Assembly (NCBI GenBank): GCA_902519075.1
Contig: CABYIO010000007.1
Coordinates: 1 to 44,876, forward strand
Source of the DNA: an uncultured Bacteroidota bacterium
Lineage (GTDB): Bacteria > Bacteroidota > Bacteroidia > Flavobacteriales > Flavobacteriaceae
Length of the DNA: 44,876 nucleotides
Reading direction: 5' to 3'
The notes under the pieces were generated by a model, which did no database searches, was not told where the DNA came from, and saw only the letters and a program-made list of their open reading frames with translations. This document shows, in pieces, positions 1-8,796 of the stretch (positions are counted from its first letter, which is position 1; the number at the start of each line of letters is the position of its first letter). A program made the translations under genes and the position numbers.

Positions 1-1021
1 ATCTTGAACTTTTTTTCAACTTATTCAATAATTCATATTTTATCTCATCAAACTTTTGCACATTTTTTTTAGAATAAAATTTTATGATATGCCAACCATA
101 TTTTGTTTCAATGGGTTTTGAAATATTATTCTTTTTACCTAATTCAAAAGCAGCATTTTCAAAAGGTATTGAATTAATTTGTCCACTAGAAAATGGATTT
201 AGCCTACCCCCTTTGAACGATGAGTTTTTATCATCAGAATATTTTTTTGCCAAGTACTCAAAACTTACCCCGCTATTTAAAGAATCTAAAATATTGGTTA
301 TTCTCTCATAAGCATTTGGTTTATTCTTATAAGTCATAATATGACCAACCGTTACTTCACCTAATGAAGATCTTTTATCATTGACTTTTAAAATATGAAA
401 ACCAAATCTTGATCTAAATGGTAATGAAACCTCCCCAACAGGTGTTTTATAAGCCATGTTCTCAAATTTATAAATCATTTTAAAAGCCGAGAAATATCCT
501 AAATTCTCAATAATTAATTCTTCATCTTTTTGATGGTTATTCTTAAAGTCATCAATAGTTGAATTTAAGAATGGACCGCTTAAAGCATTTAATTTATTGT
601 ATACATTAATTGTGTCATTATCATTTTCATCAATGCGTATTAAAACATGAGACACATTGACTTCATATTTTGTTCTTTCATATGCTTCTCTAAGGAACTT
701 ATCCTCGGTCTCCCTGTCGGTTAAATAAGTGTTTTGTAGTTGTTTTACATATTTGTTTAGCTCACTTTTATATTTAGGATCATTTTGTAAACCTAAATCA
801 TAAGCCTCAGCCAATTTCAACTTATAATTGATGAATAATTCAAGATAAGATTCGAAATCTTTTTGATTATTTTCATCGATCAAATCAATGTTTTTTTTGT
901 AAACCCTGTTAAATTCATCTACATAGACCAAACTATCATTTACTTTAAACAGTATATTATTTTCAAACTGTGCAAAAGAAAAATTACTAATAAGGTAAAG
1001 GATTATGAAAAATCTATTCAT
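1..1021 (-). CDS. Parvulin-type peptidylprolyl isomerase, exported (C-terminus beyond window)
   Basis: A periplasmic folding chaperone that isomerises proline peptide bonds, of the PpiC/SurA class. I translated the minus strand from the ATG at 1021-1019; it stays open to the left edge (about 340 codons), so the end is missing. Residues 1-18 form a signal peptide ending in FSFAQ. A helical region (about 20-115) follows, then two rotamase-like domains: one starting near 124 with VSHVLIRI, one near 223 with VGHIMTYK and closing with a GWHIIKFY motif typical of parvulins. It lies 53 nt after guaB and has its own promoter-like sequence at 1042-1070. The family assignment is firm; client proteins are unknown. 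Confidence 0.88.
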   Translation of the reverse strand, partial: MNRFFIILYLISNFSFAQFENNILFKVNDSLVYVDEFNRVYKKNIDLIDENNQKDFESYLELFINYKLKLAEAYDLGLQNDPKYKSELNKYVKQLQNTYLTDRETEDKFLREAYERTKYEVNVSHVLIRIDENDNDTINVYNKLNALSGPFLNSTIDDFKNNHQKDEELIIENLGYFSAFKMIYKFENMAYKTPVGEVSLPFRSRFGFHILKVNDKRSSLGEVTVGHIMTYKNKPNAYERITNILDSLNSGVSFEYLAKKYSDDKNSSFKGGRLNPFSSGQINSIPFENAAFELGKKNNISKPIETKYGWHIIKFYSKKNVQKFDEIKYELLNKLKKSSR

Positions 1022-1041
1022 TTTATATATGATTGGATGAG

Positions 1042-1070
1042 CAAAAATAAAAATATATAAGAAATAACAA
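1042..1070 (-). promoter_or_regulatory. Bacteroidota-type promoter for the parvulin gene
   Basis: Read on the minus strand: TTG (1070-1068), 18 nt, then TATTTTTG (1049-1042), matching the -33/-7 consensus TTG...TAnnTTTG. It sits in the gap between guaB and the parvulin gene, about 20 nt before the start codon, suggesting separate transcription. Confidence 0.6.
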
Positions 1071-1074
1071 CTAA

Positions 1075-2544
1075 TTATCTAGAGTAATTTGGAGCTTCTT
1101 TAGTGATATTTACTCCATGAGGATGACTTTCAACAATTCCTGATGTTGTAATTTTTACAAACTTTGATATTTTTTGTAATGTGTCTATATCTTTTGCTCC
1201 ACAATATCCCATACCAGCTCTTAACCCTCCTACAAATTGATGTATACTTTCTACAAGATCACCTTTATATGGCACTCTACCAACTATACCTTCAGGTACC
1301 AATTTTTTAATATCATTTTCTACATCTTGAAAATATCGATCTTTACTACCCTTGTTCATTGCCTCTAATGAACCCATACCTCTGTAAGACTTAAATTTTC
1401 TTCCTTCAAAAATGATTGTTTCTCCAGGAGATTCTTTAGTTCCTGCCAGCATTGATCCTAACATAACACATGATGCACCTGCTGCAATGGCTTTAGCAAT
1501 ATCTCCGGTGTATTTTACCCCACCATCAGCAATAATTGGCACTTTGTTTTTGACACTTTTGCAAACCTCAAGAATTGCTGAAAATTGTGGCACTCCTACT
1601 CCTGCAACAATTCTTGTAGTACAAATGGAGCCTGGGCCAATTCCAACTTTAATTCCATCTGCTCCAGCTTTTAATAAAAACTTTGCTGCCTCAGCAGTAG
1701 CTATATTACCTACAACTATGTCAACTTCGTTATTTATTGCTTTTAATTCATTTAATAATGAAGCCACCCTTTCGGTGTGACCATGAGCGGTGTCAATAAC
1801 AATTGCATCAACACCAGATTTAATTAACGCTTTTGATCTTTCAACAGAGTCTTCGGTTACTCCTATTGCGGCTGCAACTCTTAATCTACCATACTTATCT
1901 TTATTAGCAATAGGCTTAAGCTTTAATTTGGTTATATCACTGAAAGTAATTAATCCCACTAACTTGTTTTTGGTAGTTACAACTGGAAGTTTTTCAATTT
2001 TGTTTTGCTGTAAAATAATCTCAGCTTCCTCTAAAGATGTGCCTTCCCCGACTGTTATCAGATTTTCTTTAGTCATAATTTCAGTTATCAATCTGTCATT
2101 TTTCTTTTCAAATCTCAAATCTCTGTTTGTTACGATTCCCTTAAGAAATCCGGAATCATCAACAATTGGAATACCTCCAATTTTATTTTCCTTCATACTT
2201 TTTTTAGCCTCCGAAACTAAAGAGTCAAGAGGTAGTGTAATCGGGTCTATAATCATTCCACTTTCCGCACGCTTTACTCTTCTAATTTTTTCAGCTTGGA
2301 GATTTATTGACATATTCTTGTGTACAACTCCTAGACCACCTTCTTGAGCGATAGCAATAGCCATTCTGCTTTCTGTTACTGTATCCATAGCAGCAGAAAC
2401 AATAGGAATATTTAATGAAATATTTTTTGAAAATCTGGAACTAATTTTGACATCTCTTGGCAAGATATTAGAATATCCAGGAACCAAAAGGACATCATCG
2501 TATGTAAGCGCTTCAGAGATAATTTTTTTAGGAGGGTTTTCCAT
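1075..2544 (-). CDS. guaB: Inosine-5'-monophosphate dehydrogenase
   Basis: Oxidises IMP to XMP with NAD+, the committed step of GTP synthesis in the cytosol. The protein (489 residues from the chosen start) has the family core LTYDDVLLVPGYS near the N-terminus, an inserted pair of CBS domains (about residues 97-205) and the catalytic loop GSICTTR with Cys308. The flap region contains the GSLEAM and KDRYFQ motifs. The frame extends upstream to 2577, but the ATG at 2544 gives the usual family length and start and lies just after a promoter. An upstream start would place the coding region across the -7 box. It is followed by a separately promoted parvulin gene. A striking palindrome covers the start codon. 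Confidence 0.96.
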   Translation of the reverse strand: MENPPKKIISEALTYDDVLLVPGYSNILPRDVKISSRFSKNISLNIPIVSAAMDTVTESRMAIAIAQEGGLGVVHKNMSINLQAEKIRRVKRAESGMIIDPITLPLDSLVSEAKKSMKENKIGGIPIVDDSGFLKGIVTNRDLRFEKKNDRLITEIMTKENLITVGEGTSLEEAEIILQQNKIEKLPVVTTKNKLVGLITFSDITKLKLKPIANKDKYGRLRVAAAIGVTEDSVERSKALIKSGVDAIVIDTAHGHTERVASLLNELKAINNEVDIVVGNIATAEAAKFLLKAGADGIKVGIGPGSICTTRIVAGVGVPQFSAILEVCKSVKNKVPIIADGGVKYTGDIAKAIAAGASCVMLGSMLAGTKESPGETIIFEGRKFKSYRGMGSLEAMNKGSKDRYFQDVENDIKKLVPEGIVGRVPYKGDLVESIHQFVGGLRAGMGYCGAKDIDTLQKISKFVKITTSGIVESHPHGVNITKEAPNYSR

Positions 2545-2566
2545 GCAATTAGTGACTAATTGCATG
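2542..2566. promoter_or_regulatory. 25-bp near-perfect palindrome over the guaB start: candidate operator
   Basis: Two perfectly complementary 12-nt arms, CATGCAATTAGT and ACTAATTGCATG, flank one central base. The left arm contains the guaB start codon (2544-2542 on the minus strand) and the right arm touches the -7 box (2567-2574). TGCAA/TTGCA half-sites occur at 2544-2548, 2560-2564, 2565-2569 and 2579-2583. Transcription would start near 2560, so the mRNA would lack much of one arm. That favours a DNA-binding site over an RNA hairpin. The regulator is unknown. Confidence 0.6.
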
Positions 2567-2595
2567 CAAATATACAAATTGCAGATTAATCACAA
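2567..2595 (-). promoter_or_regulatory. Bacteroidota-type promoter of guaB
   Basis: On the minus strand: TTG (2595-2593), 18-nt spacer, TATATTTG (2574-2567), an exact match to TAnnTTTG. It predicts a very short leader of roughly 15-18 nt before the ATG at 2544. This also supports that start over the two upstream ATGs in the same frame. Confidence 0.7.
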
Positions 2596-2625
2596 TAAAG
2601 AATCTAAATTAAAGTCAATCTTAAA

Positions 2626-3489
2626 TTATCTATAGTTTAAAAAGATATCACTGGCATAATTATATGCTGCTTCAAATTTTAAAGGATTAATTCCTGAATC
2701 AATTCCTTTTTCTTCACAAAAAGAGATTATTTTTTCTGTAGGCATATTTCCAATCATATTATCGGAGGCCATGGGGCAACCTCCAAAGCCTTGTATAGCA
2801 CCATCGATTCTGACACAGCCGGAATCAATTGAAATTTGAACTTTATCTCTCCAAAATTTAGGGTGGGTATGTAAATGTAATCCAAACTCAATATTTGGAT
2901 ATTTCAATGAAAAGTATTTATAAACCTGATTTATCATATTGGGTGTAGCAGAACCAATAGTGTCACTCAAGGAAATTAATTTTATTCCTGAATCAATAAG
3001 TTTTGAAATCCAATAATCTAAAATATTTAAACTCCAAACTTCTCCATATGGATTTCCAAAACACATTGATAAATAAACGACTAACTTCTTTTGACTCGCC
3101 AAAACAATATCATTAATACAAATAAGGTTTGTAAATGATTCTTCAATTGTTTTATTTGTATTTCGCATTTGAAAATTTTCAGAAATTGAAAAAGGAAAAC
3201 CAACATATGAAATTTGCTTAAAATTTTTAGCAATTTCTGCACCTTTAATATTTGCTACTATTACCAATAGTTTCGTGTTTTTTCCATCTAAATCTAAGGA
3301 ATCAATTAATTCAGCAGTATCAGATAACTGAGGGATTACTTTTTTTGAAACAAAACTACCCACATCAATTGTGTTAAAACCTACATCTAATAAACTTTGA
3401 ATGTATTTGATTTTTTTTTCGGTAGGTATAAATTTTTTAATACTCTGCATAGCATCTCTCGGACATTCTATGATTTTAAGTTTTGGCAT
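2626..3489 (-). CDS. Hydroxymethylglutaryl-CoA lyase family protein
   Basis: A TIM-barrel enzyme of the HMG-CoA lyase/DRE-TIM group; the usual reaction splits HMG-CoA to acetoacetate and acetyl-CoA at the end of leucine breakdown. Visible active-site features: ECPRDAMQ (Arg11, Asp12, in place of the common GPRDGLQ), the metal-binding pair His205/His207 in LHLHTH, and the signature GFGGCPMA with Cys238 followed by SDNMIGN. The length of 287 residues is near the family norm. The gene starts 9 nt after a LysE-type exporter, so the two are probably co-transcribed. The variant first motif leaves some doubt about the exact substrate among HMG-CoA lyase-like enzymes, although I know this form from other flavobacteria. 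Confidence 0.85.
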   Translation of the reverse strand: MPKLKIIECPRDAMQSIKKFIPTEKKIKYIQSLLDVGFNTIDVGSFVSKKVIPQLSDTAELIDSLDLDGKNTKLLVIVANIKGAEIAKNFKQISYVGFPFSISENFQMRNTNKTIEESFTNLICINDIVLASQKKLVVYLSMCFGNPYGEVWSLNILDYWISKLIDSGIKLISLSDTIGSATPNMINQVYKYFSLKYPNIEFGLHLHTHPKFWRDKVQISIDSGCVRIDGAIQGFGGCPMASDNMIGNMPTEKIISFCEEKGIDSGINPLKFEAAYNYASDIFLNYR

Positions 3490-3498
3490 TAAAAAATT

Positions 3499-4131
3499 TT
3501 ATTGAGATAAAGTTATATTATTTTCGGTAAATAAGATTAGTAAAGCGATTAACATTAAGACGGAAATGTTAAAATATTTTGCAAAAATTTTAAAATTATA
3601 ATTTTGAGAAAACTTACTATATATAAAATCTGAGAATAAAATAATCAATCCAAAAACAAGAAGTGTAACCAAAATAAATAAGACACCTAAAATAAAAATT
3701 TGACTTTTGAATGAAAATTCGTCAGAAAATAAAAAATTGGGGAAAAATAATGCAAAAAATAAAAAGACCTTTGGGTTTAATAAATTCATAAATATTCCTT
3801 TTTTTAAATTTTTATGAATTTCATTTGATCTTCCTATATTTTCAACTTTATCATGAAAATAATCTGATTTATAAACACCATAGGAAAGAAAGATTATATA
3901 AATTACACCTGAATATTTAATTAATTCAAAAATCATTTCATATTCAAGAATTAATGCATTTAAACCAAAGGCGAGCAATATTGTGTGTATTAAGCATCCT
4001 ATTAACAACCCTATTAAAAATGAAATTCCTGATAATTTACCTGATTTAGTTGTTAATGCTGTTAAATATAAATTGTCAGGACCAGGACTTAATGCAAGAA
4101 GAAAACTTGACAAAATAAAAGATAACAACAT
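3499..4131 (-). CDS. LysE/RhtB family exporter
   Basis: An inner-membrane protein of 210 residues with about six hydrophobic segments. The N-terminal motif ALSPGPDNLYLTA is characteristic of the LysE/RhtB/threonine-efflux superfamily, which exports amino acids or related metabolites. It precedes the HMG-CoA lyase-like gene by 9 nt, which could link it to branched-chain amino-acid metabolism, but the substrate cannot be read from sequence. It is divergent from the M43 protease gene, with 81 nt between the two starts. Confidence 0.85.
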   Translation of the reverse strand: MLLSFILSSFLLALSPGPDNLYLTALTTKSGKLSGISFLIGLLIGCLIHTILLAFGLNALILEYEMIFELIKYSGVIYIIFLSYGVYKSDYFHDKVENIGRSNEIHKNLKKGIFMNLLNPKVFLFFALFFPNFLFSDEFSFKSQIFILGVLFILVTLLVFGLIILFSDFIYSKFSQNYNFKIFAKYFNISVLMLIALLILFTENNITLSQ

Positions 4132-4150
4132 TGGAATTAATATTAATAAG

Positions 4151-4179
4151 TTGAAGCAATATAAATTTAATTATTTTTG
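4151..4179 (+). promoter_or_regulatory. Bacteroidota-type promoter of the M43 protease gene
   Basis: TTG at 4151-4153, 18-nt spacer and TATTTTTG at 4172-4179, about 33 nt before the ATG at 4213. This is an exact match to the TAnnTTTG consensus. Confidence 0.65.
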
Positions 4180-4212
4180 CATTATAGTATTTGCAAACAA
4201 TTTGATCTAATT

Positions 4213-5979
4213 ATGTTAGTTAAAAATCATTATAAAATAATTTTAGTTTCTATTTTATTTTTGAATTTTTCAGCTTATTCACAAGATCATTATTCAGAAA
4301 GCTGCTTAACCCAGGTACCAGAAAATTTTTCTGAAATAGAAAATCAAAATAGATCAACCTTTCAATACTATCTAGAAGAATACTATAATAAATTTGAATC
4401 AAAAACATCTACTGCAATAACAAATGTTCCTGCTAAAATTCATATTGTAACTGATGCTAATGGAGTAACCGAAATAACAGAAGATGAAATAATAGATGAA
4501 ATTGATGAAGCAAATTCATTTTTAGCAAATTCATTTTTGGAGATAACCGTTTGTGATGAAGTAAATTATATTGCAAATAATCAACTATATTTTTTCGATA
4601 TTGATGATCAAGGTTTATTATACGCAAATAATCAACCTGATATTATGAATATTTATTTTGTTGAATCAATAGCTTTTGGAAACGGAAATGCTTGCGGCTA
4701 CACATACCTACCTGGAAACTCAGACCAGTATTATGATGTAATAGTAATGGATAATCAATGTACAAATAACCCTGTAAGCACAACATTAATTCACGAATTT
4801 GGACACCATTTTAATCTTATGCACACACATGGCGATTCAAATGAACCTGAATCCACAGATGAACTTGTTAACGGTAGTAACTGTAGTACTGCCGGTGATA
4901 GAGTATGTGACACTCCAGCTGACCCACTGATAAATGGCTCAAATGTAAGCTCTGTAAATTGCATGTATACTGGTAATGCCACAGATGCAATGGGTCAGTT
5001 TTATGACCCCGACACATCTAATATAATGTCGTATTCTCCGAATACATGTACTGATTCAATTAGTATTGAACAATATGCAAGGATGTACGCAGGATTTCAT
5101 ACATTTAAAACCTACTACAAATGTCCTACATTTCATGTTGATTTTGCAGCAGATAAAAACGAAAACTGCGATGACTACATGAATGTTGAATTCACCGATA
5201 TGAGTATTGGGGCAACAGAATGGGAATGGGATGTTGATGGTGATGATATTGTTGACTATACTGAACAAAACCCGTCTCACGTTTATACTCCAGGTGTTTA
5301 TGATGTTGTTCTTAAAATTTTTAGTGGTAGCGAGAGTATCACTAAGGTGTTTCCACAGTTTATAAATTTTCCTTCAAATCTACACGAAACTTCAAAGGTT
5401 AACCTGGAACTATTTATAATCGATGTGAACGAAAACACTTGGGAATTTAAGGACGGAAGTGGTACAATAATGTATTCAGGTGGCCCATATGAAGATGCTG
5501 GTATCTTCAATCATGAATTTGATGTTATACAATCTGAATGCTATACGTTTACTATATACGATTCTGCAGGAAATGGACTTGGAACATCTGATTATTTTTT
5601 CAGTAATGGAACCTGGAATGAGGGAAGTGAATATTATGAGCTAACAACTGAAGATGGAGAATATATTTATTCAAATACTAACTTTGGATCTGAGGAATCA
5701 AAATTAATAAGCACGAATTATCTTAGTCTTGATCAAAATAACCCAAATTCAATTTCAATTTACCCTAATCCTGCTGATAATTATATCCAGATAAGATATC
5801 AAAATATAATTCCAAATTCATATAATATTTATGATATTAATGGAAGGTTAATTAAATCTAATTTTATGGATAACGAAAACGGTTTTTCAATCGACCTAAG
5901 TAATTTTGAAAGAGGATTATATTTTATTTCAATAAAATCTGAAGAAAAAATTGACAACTTAAAATTCTTGGTTAAGTAA
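4213..5979 (+). CDS. Secreted M43 (cytophagalysin-like) metalloprotease with PKD and T9SS sorting domains
   Basis: An extracellular zinc protease of the pappalysin/cytophagalysin family (588 residues). A signal peptide of about 24 residues ends at AYSQ. The zinc site is HEFGHHFNLMH (residues 194-204), where the usual metzincin glycine is Asn, and a Met-turn follows (NIMSYSP). A PKD domain with WEWDVDGDD lies at about 310-372. A second beta-sandwich region (about 400-495) follows. The C-terminus (about 510-588, with ISIYPNPADN, YDINGRLI and GLYFISI) is a type A sorting domain of the T9SS, so the protein should cross the outer membrane and be anchored or released. I chose the ATG at 4213, not 4177, because it begins the signal peptide and lies after the promoter. 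The 3' end overlaps convergent pyrD by 21 bp. Confidence 0.92.
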   Translation: MLVKNHYKIILVSILFLNFSAYSQDHYSESCLTQVPENFSEIENQNRSTFQYYLEEYYNKFESKTSTAITNVPAKIHIVTDANGVTEITEDEIIDEIDEANSFLANSFLEITVCDEVNYIANNQLYFFDIDDQGLLYANNQPDIMNIYFVESIAFGNGNACGYTYLPGNSDQYYDVIVMDNQCTNNPVSTTLIHEFGHHFNLMHTHGDSNEPESTDELVNGSNCSTAGDRVCDTPADPLINGSNVSSVNCMYTGNATDAMGQFYDPDTSNIMSYSPNTCTDSISIEQYARMYAGFHTFKTYYKCPTFHVDFAADKNENCDDYMNVEFTDMSIGATEWEWDVDGDDIVDYTEQNPSHVYTPGVYDVVLKIFSGSESITKVFPQFINFPSNLHETSKVNLELFIIDVNENTWEFKDGSGTIMYSGGPYEDAGIFNHEFDVIQSECYTFTIYDSAGNGLGTSDYFFSNGTWNEGSEYYELTTEDGEYIYSNTNFGSEESKLISTNYLSLDQNNPNSISIYPNPADNYIQIRYQNIIPNSYNIYDINGRLIKSNFMDNENGFSIDLSNFERGLYFISIKSEEKIDNLKFLVK

Positions 5980-6981
5980 CTCTTTGTTTATTTTATTTGC
6001 TATTCCTGGCCCTTCATAAATTATTCCTGTATACAATTGGATTAAATGTGCGCCAGCTTCTATTTTTTTTATTGCCTCTTTTGGAGTTAAAATACCCCCT
6101 ACTCCGATTATTGGAAGTTTGCCATTTGTTTTCTTAGAAATGAATGAGATAACATCATTACTTTTATCATATAAAGGCGACCCACTTAATCCTCCTTTTT
6201 CAATTTTATTATCAGATATTAAATCAGGGAAATTAGCAGTGGTATTTGTTGCAATAATACCATCAATCTTATTTTGTTTAATTACTTCAAGAAGTTCAAC
6301 TATTTTATCTTCATTCAAATCAGGTGAAATTTTAAGCAAAATTGGTTTAATATTTTTTTTGTTATATCTAAATTTATTTAAGTCTATGAAAAGATCGCTT
6401 AAAAATTCCCTTGATTGAAGCTCTCTTAACCCTGGTGTGTTAGGTGAGCTTACATTAACCACAAAATAATCAACGTGTTCGTATAGTTCTTTAAAACATA
6501 TCAAGTAATCTTTTTTTGCTTCTGAGTTTGGAGTGATTTTATTCTTACCAATATTCCCACCAATAATTACCTTGTAATTTCCACGAAGTCTATTTTTAAT
6601 CTTGGTAACGCCATCATTATTAAATCCCATTCTGTTAATTACAGCATTATCTTGCTTTAATCTGAAGAGCCTCTTCTTTGGATTACCCTTCTGAGGTTTT
6701 GGAGTTACAGTACCAATTTCAATAAAACCAAAACCAAACTTTTCAAATTCAGAAATATGTGTAGCATTTTTGTCAAATCCAGCAGCTATACCAACTGGAT
6801 TAGGAAAGGTTAAACCAAATAGGTTTCTTTTAAGTTTATCATTCTCAACTTTATAATATAACTTGGTCAAAAATCCTAAGAAAGGGATTTTAAAAATTGT
6901 TTTTAACAAAAAGAATGTGAGATTATGAATTTTTTCTGGGTCAAATAGGAATAAAAAAGGTAAAATTAACTTCTTATACAT
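5959..6981 (-). CDS. pyrD: Dihydroorotate dehydrogenase (quinone), class 2
   Basis: Oxidises dihydroorotate to orotate in pyrimidine synthesis, passing electrons to quinone at the inner membrane. The 340 residues include the amphipathic N-terminal extension of class 2 enzymes, GIAAGFDKNA near residue 65, the catalytic-serine region NVSSPNTPGLR, and the FMN phosphate motifs GVGGI and QLYTGIIYEGP near the end. It begins 18 nt after yajC and probably shares its transcript. Its 3' end overlaps the end of the M43 protease gene on the other strand by 21 bp, leaving no room for an intergenic terminator. Confidence 0.95.
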   Translation of the reverse strand: MYKKLILPFLFLFDPEKIHNLTFFLLKTIFKIPFLGFLTKLYYKVENDKLKRNLFGLTFPNPVGIAAGFDKNATHISEFEKFGFGFIEIGTVTPKPQKGNPKKRLFRLKQDNAVINRMGFNNDGVTKIKNRLRGNYKVIIGGNIGKNKITPNSEAKKDYLICFKELYEHVDYFVVNVSSPNTPGLRELQSREFLSDLFIDLNKFRYNKKNIKPILLKISPDLNEDKIVELLEVIKQNKIDGIIATNTTANFPDLISDNKIEKGGLSGSPLYDKSNDVISFISKKTNGKLPIIGVGGILTPKEAIKKIEAGAHLIQLYTGIIYEGPGIANKINKELLNQEF

Positions 6982-6999
6982 ATTTAAATTAAGATAAGT

Positions 7000-7275
7000 C
7001 TATTTGTTTAATTCATTTGACGCATCCATTGAAATCGTTGTTTTATTAAATTTTAATTTACCAGCTGTTGTCTCAATAATGCAAGTACCTTCCTTTTGGT
7101 TTATATGATTTATCCTACCATGCATACCACATTTCATAACCACTCGATCACCTGTCTTTAAATCATTTAAAAATTTTCTTTCGTTCTTGGCTTTTGTCAT
7201 TTGGGGTCTTATCATAAATAAGTATATGACCAAAAACATTAAGAGAAAAGGTGTCATCTGGTAAAAGCTTTCCAT
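7000..7275 (-). CDS. yajC: Sec translocon accessory subunit YajC
   Basis: A small single-span inner-membrane protein of 91 residues that associates with SecDF and the Sec translocon. One N-terminal membrane helix is followed by the family motif FMIRPQMTKAKNERKFLNDL and a small beta domain (KTGDRVVMKCGMHGRI). It starts 2 nt after the DUF1573 lipoprotein gene, an order together with nusB that I recognise from flavobacteria. SecA is elsewhere in this window but SecDF is not. Confidence 0.93.
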   Translation of the reverse strand: MESFYQMTPFLLMFLVIYLFMIRPQMTKAKNERKFLNDLKTGDRVVMKCGMHGRINHINQKEGTCIIETTAGKLKFNKTTISMDASNELNK

Positions 7276-7277
7276 AA

Positions 7278-7751
7278 CTACTGTACAATTGGTCCTGCAG
7301 GTAGGCCACCATTAGGGTTATTAATAAAAGCTGAAATTCTAACAGACTCTGTCCCTTTTTGTGTATTTGCTTTGATTGTAACAGTTTTAGAAGTTTTATT
7401 CATCCCTTTACCATTAAATTTAACCGTAAATTGAGATGATTCTCCTGGCAGTAATGGAGCTCTACTCCAATCCTGAGGAACCGTACAGCCGCATGTTGAT
7501 TTAATCTCATTAATAACAAGGGGAGCTTCCCCTGTATTAGTATATGAGAAAACTGTTTCCTGGGCCTGTCCGTCCATAATTGTACCAAAATCATGTACTG
7601 TCTTGTCAAAAGTCATTACCGGGAACTTGGACGGTACATTGTCTCTAACTGAGGCTAGTTCCACATTTTCAGATTTTACTTTGCTAAATGGATCATCACC
7701 ACATGATGTAAAAACAAAGGTAATTGCTAATAAATAAAGTATTTTTTTCAT
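7278..7751 (-). CDS. DUF1573 lipoprotein
   Basis: A predicted lipoprotein of 157 residues: the signal peptide ends in a lipobox-like FTSC with the acylated Cys at 17. The mature part is one immunoglobulin-like DUF1573 domain. It contains the family core HDFGTI, a STCGCT motif after NEIK, and PLLPGESSQFTVKF. DUF1573 proteins are abundant in Bacteroidota and their molecular role is not established; a structural or envelope role is usually assumed. The gene has its own promoter inside the end of nusB and runs into yajC with a 2-nt gap. Confidence 0.88.
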   Translation of the reverse strand: MKKILYLLAITFVFTSCGDDPFSKVKSENVELASVRDNVPSKFPVMTFDKTVHDFGTIMDGQAQETVFSYTNTGEAPLVINEIKSTCGCTVPQDWSRAPLLPGESSQFTVKFNGKGMNKTSKTVTIKANTQKGTESVRISAFINNPNGGLPAGPIVQ

Positions 7752-7770
7752 AGATAATTAATTAATTGTT

Positions 7771-7800
7771 CAAAAGTAAAAAAAAATGTTATTCCCTCAA
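7771..7800 (-). promoter_or_regulatory. Bacteroidota-type promoter for DUF1573-yajC(-pyrD)
   Basis: On the minus strand: TTG (7800-7798, inside the last codons of nusB), 19-nt spacer, TACTTTTG (7778-7771), about 20 nt before the lipoprotein start. Both boxes match the consensus. The downstream genes can therefore be transcribed independently of nusB. Confidence 0.65.
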
Positions 7801-8736
7801 ACCTCTACCCTCCTTAATTAAGGAATTATTATTGACTAGATCTTTGACGATTTTATCAAGTATTCCGTTTATGAATAAAGAACTTTTTTCAGTTGAGTAA
7901 TCTTTAGAGATTTCAATATATTCATTCAAACTAACTTTAATTGGTATTTCTTTAAAATTAATAAGTTCGGTTATTGCAAGATTAATGATAACTAAATCAA
8001 TTTTAGCTAAACGATCTAAGTCCCAATTTGTAATATATTTATTAATCAATTGATTGTTAGATTCGAAATTTTTAAGCGATAAATTTGCTAATTCATCAAA
8101 GTATTTTTTATCAGTAATATTTGAAAATAATTCAAAATAAAACAACTCTCCTAAACTGTTTTCAGTTAGGTTCTTAAATAACTTTAAAAGTAGAGTATTA
8201 ACCAAAGGATAATCATCCATCCAGTATATATTTTTCTCTTCAACAAATGATTGAAATTTTTCGTCTGTAACAATAATTTCTTTAAAAATGTCCTGAACAA
8301 ATTTAAGATCAATTTTATAGGATTTTTTTTCACAACCTAAATATGTGGAGTATATATCGCTTTGAATAATATTATCGTAAATTAAATTGACAAATTTGTA
8401 ATCAATGTCCCAATTGATAAAACCTTTTGAACTAATCAATTCTAAAATTCTAGAATTTGAAAAAATTTGCTTTAAAAATTGATTCTTAGAAAACTTTTCA
8501 TTTGAATATATGTCACTAATATTCCCAGAAACACTTTCATTAGATATCTTGTATTTATTTACTGCTTTTTTAAAAATTTCGATTAGTAATGAAATATATA
8601 AAAGATATAAATCGTGTATAGAATGAATGCTGTCGGAGAGATTTTTATAATGTTGTTTCGTATCTTCGAAATCTGATATTTCAGATGCATATAAATATTG
8701 CATAATTTTTAGCCTGATATGTCTACGATTTAACAT
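7789..8736 (-). CDS. nusB: Transcription antitermination factor NusB (long Bacteroidota form)
   Basis: A cytosolic RNA-binding factor of the ribosomal RNA antitermination complex. The start MLNRRHIRLKIMQYLYAS and the C-terminal NusB fold (about 190-300, including LDRLAKIDLVIINLAITEL and KVSLNEYIEISKDY) are diagnostic. The protein is about 316 residues, against roughly 140 in E. coli NusB. The extra N-terminal to central region is characteristic of Bacteroidota. The ATG at 8736 is preferred to 8748 because it places the family start at residue 1. It is divergent from the ABC transporter gene, with 60 nt between starts. Confidence 0.93.
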   Translation of the reverse strand: MLNRRHIRLKIMQYLYASEISDFEDTKQHYKNLSDSIHSIHDLYLLYISLLIEIFKKAVNKYKISNESVSGNISDIYSNEKFSKNQFLKQIFSNSRILELISSKGFINWDIDYKFVNLIYDNIIQSDIYSTYLGCEKKSYKIDLKFVQDIFKEIIVTDEKFQSFVEEKNIYWMDDYPLVNTLLLKLFKNLTENSLGELFYFELFSNITDKKYFDELANLSLKNFESNNQLINKYITNWDLDRLAKIDLVIINLAITELINFKEIPIKVSLNEYIEISKDYSTEKSSLFINGILDKIVKDLVNNNSLIKEGRGLRE

Positions 8737-8796
8737 TTGAAAGAACAATTTAAAATTACCGCAAGATAATATTAATTATTAAAAATATTTACTCAA

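Noticed and set aside
863-1060. Plus-strand frame of 65 codons near the parvulin gene start
   Set aside because: It runs opposite the signal peptide and N-terminus of the parvulin gene and has no recognisable domain.
1412-2347. Two plus-strand reading frames of 122 and 185 codons opposite guaB
   Set aside because: They are antisense shadows of a fully conserved IMP dehydrogenase and encode low-complexity hydrophobic text with no family resemblance.
2545-2577. Longer guaB N-terminus starting at 2577
   Set aside because: It would place the coding region across the -7 promoter box and half of the palindrome, and exceeds the family start by 11 residues with no similarity.
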